Part shown: one piece after another, positions 13,777 to 15,090 of the stretch
Layout of the letters: the number at the start of each line of letters is the position of its first letter
How positions within the stretch are numbered: position 1 is the first letter of the stretch
Source of the DNA: BQOK01 sp048388525
GTDB taxonomy: Bacteria; Bacillota; Clostridia; Oscillospirales; Ruminococcaceae
Reading direction: 5' to 3'
Assembly (NCBI RefSeq): GCF_048388525.1
Contig: NZ_DBGCTQ010000010.1
Span: forward strand, 1 to 15,090
Length of the DNA: 15,090 nucleotides
Position numbers and translations under genes: made by a program
Notes under the pieces: generated by a model
What the model was told of the DNA's origin: nothing
Database searches by the model: none
The model's input: the letters and a program-made list of their open reading frames with translations, nothing else

Positions 13777-13805
13777 TTGTAATGGGCCGCCGCTTGTGCT
13801 ATACT
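13777..13805 (+). promoter_or_regulatory. rpsB promoter
   Basis: TTGTAA (13777-13782), a 17-bp spacer and TATACT (13800-13805) with an extended TGC give a strong sigma-A promoter. The start site is expected near 13812, leaving a leader of about 98 nt. Confidence 0.75.
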
Positions 13806-13821
13806 ATATCGGCAATACGCA

Positions 13822-13876
13822 CGCATTGCTTTGTTCCCCTGTGCCCGCAAGGGTGGGCGAACATGCAGGCAATGCG
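13822..13876 (+). ncRNA. structured rpsB leader, candidate S2 autoregulatory element
   Basis: Three nested helices are visible: CGCATTGC (13822-13829) with GCAATGCG (13869-13876), TGTTC (13832-13836) with GAACA (13859-13863), and GCCC (13843-13846) with GGGC (13855-13858). They fill most of the leader between the promoter and the ribosome site. Ribosomal-protein leaders often bind the encoded protein. rpsB leaders are known in gamma-proteobacteria, and I cannot tell whether this one is related. Confidence 0.5.
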
Positions 13877-13909
13877 GAGGTCAAAAACAAAATATTGGAG
13901 GATTTTACA

Positions 13910-14629
13910 ATGGCAGTCGTATCTATGAAACAGCTCCTGGAAGCCGGCGTGCACTTTGGTCACCAGACCCGCCGCTGGAACCCCAAAATGGCGAAGTACA
14001 TCTTCACCGAGCGCAACGGCATTTACATCATCGACCTGCAGAAGACCGTGAAAAAGCTGGACGAAGCCTATAACTTCGTGCGCGAAGTTTCGGCCGACGG
14101 CGGCGAGATCCTGTTCGTGGGCACCAAAAAGCAGGCCCAGGAGTCCATCCGCGACGAGGCGACCCGCTGCGGTATGCACTATGTGAACGCCCGCTGGCTG
14201 GGCGGCATGCTCACCAACTTCCGCACCATCCGCAAGCGCATCGACCGCCTGGAGCAGCTGCGCAAGATGAGCGAGGACGGCACCTTTGAGCTGCTGCCCA
14301 AAAAGGAAGTTGCCAAGCTGCAGCTCGAGATCGAGAAGCTGGAGAAATTTCTGGGCGGCGTAAAAGAGATGCACGGCCTGCCCAAGGCTATGTTTATCGT
14401 GGACCCCCACAAGGAGCGCATTGCCGTGTCCGAGGCCCGCAAGCTGAACATCCCCATTGTTGCTATCGTTGATACCAACTGTGATCCCGATGAGATCGAC
14501 TACGTCATCCCCGGCAACGACGACGCTATCCGCGCTGTCAAGCTGATCTCCGGTGCCATGGCCAGCGCTGTGCTGGAGGGCAAGCAGGGCGTTCAGGACG
14601 CTCCCGCCGCCGAGACCAAAGAGGATTGA
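13910..14629 (+). CDS. rpsB: 30S ribosomal protein S2
   Basis: S2 is a late-assembling protein of the small ribosomal subunit. The 239-residue product has the expected sequence: QLLEAGVHFGHQTRRWNPKM, IYIIDLQKTVKKLDEAY, GGEILFVGTKKQA, NARWLGGMLTNFRTI, LPKAMFIVDPHKE, and VDTNCDPDEIDYVIPGNDDAIRA. The ATG at 13910 has TTGGAGG 8 nt upstream, and an open frame further upstream is leader RNA. It precedes tsf by 36 nt, the standard rpsB-tsf order. Codon choice moves toward GCT/GTT in the last 60 codons and stays so in tsf, as expected of highly expressed genes. Confidence 0.98.
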   Translation: MAVVSMKQLLEAGVHFGHQTRRWNPKMAKYIFTERNGIYIIDLQKTVKKLDEAYNFVREVSADGGEILFVGTKKQAQESIRDEATRCGMHYVNARWLGGMLTNFRTIRKRIDRLEQLRKMSEDGTFELLPKKEVAKLQLEIEKLEKFLGGVKEMHGLPKAMFIVDPHKERIAVSEARKLNIPIVAIVDTNCDPDEIDYVIPGNDDAIRAVKLISGAMASAVLEGKQGVQDAPAAETKED

Positions 14630-14665
14630 TTTACTCCCTACAATTCAGAAAGGACATTGAGCACT

Positions 14666-15090
14666 ATGGCTATTTCTGCAAAAGACGTTATGGAGCTGCG
14701 TAAGCAGACCGACTGCGGCATGATGGAGTGCAAGAAGGCACTGACTCAGGCTGACGGCGACTTCGAGAAGGCTATCGAGATCCTGCGCGAGCAGGGCCTG
14801 GCTGCTGCCAACAAGAAGGCTGGCCGCATCGCCGCCGAGGGCATGGTCTATGCCGTTTCCTTCGACAACTGCGCTGTTGTCGTTGAGGTCAACGCCGAGA
14901 CCGACTTCGTCGCCAAGAACGACAAGTTTGTTGACTTCACCAAGAACCTGGCCAAGGTCGTTGCTGACGAGAACCCCGCCGATGTTGAGGCCCTGATGGC
15001 CTGCAAGATGGGCGACGGCACGGTTGACGATGCCCTGAAGGCTCTGATCCTCGTCATCAAGGAGAACATCAAGGTTCGCCGCTTTGCCCG
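14666..15090 (+). CDS. tsf: translation elongation factor Ts (3' end outside window)
   Basis: EF-Ts is the nucleotide exchange factor that recycles EF-Tu-GDP. The visible 141 residues start MAISAKDVMELRKQTDCGMM and include the UBA-like N-terminal domain with CKKAL and the hallmark TDFVAKN (residues 79-85) that contacts EF-Tu. A GENI-like stretch IKENIKVRRF is at the window edge. The ATG at 14666 has AAAGGA 11 nt upstream. It is co-transcribed with rpsB, since no terminator lies in the 36-nt gap. The frame is open at position 15090, so the gene is cut by the window, not broken. Confidence 0.97.
   Translation, partial: MAISAKDVMELRKQTDCGMMECKKALTQADGDFEKAIEILREQGLAAANKKAGRIAAEGMVYAVSFDNCAVVVEVNAETDFVAKNDKFVDFTKNLAKVVADENPADVEALMACKMGDGTVDDALKALILVIKENIKVRRFA

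Noticed and set aside
14450..15090. Codon shift in late rpsB and tsf as a sign of recombination
   Set aside because: The move to GCT/GTT codons is what strongly expressed genes often show; there is no sharp boundary or change in protein conservation.

Overview
The window is chromosomal DNA from a GC-rich, endospore-forming Firmicute, most likely a gut-type Clostridia of the Oscillospiraceae/Ruminococcaceae kind. The basis is a spoIIGA-sigE-sigG locus, a ymxH/ylmC-like gene, a lipoteichoic-acid-synthase-type sulfatase, rpsB-tsf, and several TTG starts preceded by strong GGAGG sites. No rRNA, tRNA or CRISPR array is visible.

Region 1 (1-1257) is an IS3-family insertion sequence on the minus strand, with orfA and orfB; its left end lies outside the window. 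Region 2 (1258-1514) is an AT-rich scar. It holds a sigma-A-like promoter carrying two CTACA-N3-TGTAG dyads, followed by the last 20 codons and stop of a lost solute-binding-protein gene. Region 3 (1515-6670) is a five-gene plus-strand operon: two sugar-type ABC importer permeases, a MacA/HlyD-type adaptor, a MacB-like permease and a lipoprotein solute-binding protein. The genes overlap or nearly abut. No ATPase gene for either transporter half is present in the window. The tail of the last gene is 57/63 identical to the scar in region 2, so a paralogous binding-protein gene probably once headed the operon.

Region 4 (6709-10610), mostly minus strand, is the sporulation sigma locus. It runs spoIIGA (membrane protease), sigE (made as a pro-protein and activated by SpoIIGA) and sigG, followed 54 nt later by an SRAP/HMCES-type abasic-site protein gene. 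One plus-strand orphan gene (8350-8856), with a mother-cell-type promoter motif, sits between sigG and sigE. A 44-bp perfect palindrome separates it from sigE.

Region 5 (10619-11350) is a HAD-superfamily hydrolase with its own promoter and terminator. Region 6 (11437-13741) holds a PRC-barrel YmxH-like gene and an LtaS-type phosphoglycerol transferase. Region 7 (13777-15090) is the translation operon rpsB-tsf, with a strong promoter and a structured leader; tsf runs off the window.

The least ordinary part is region 2-3: a mixed importer/exporter operon without ATPases, behind an apparent deletion scar and a dyad-rich promoter. Its function cannot be settled from sequence alone.
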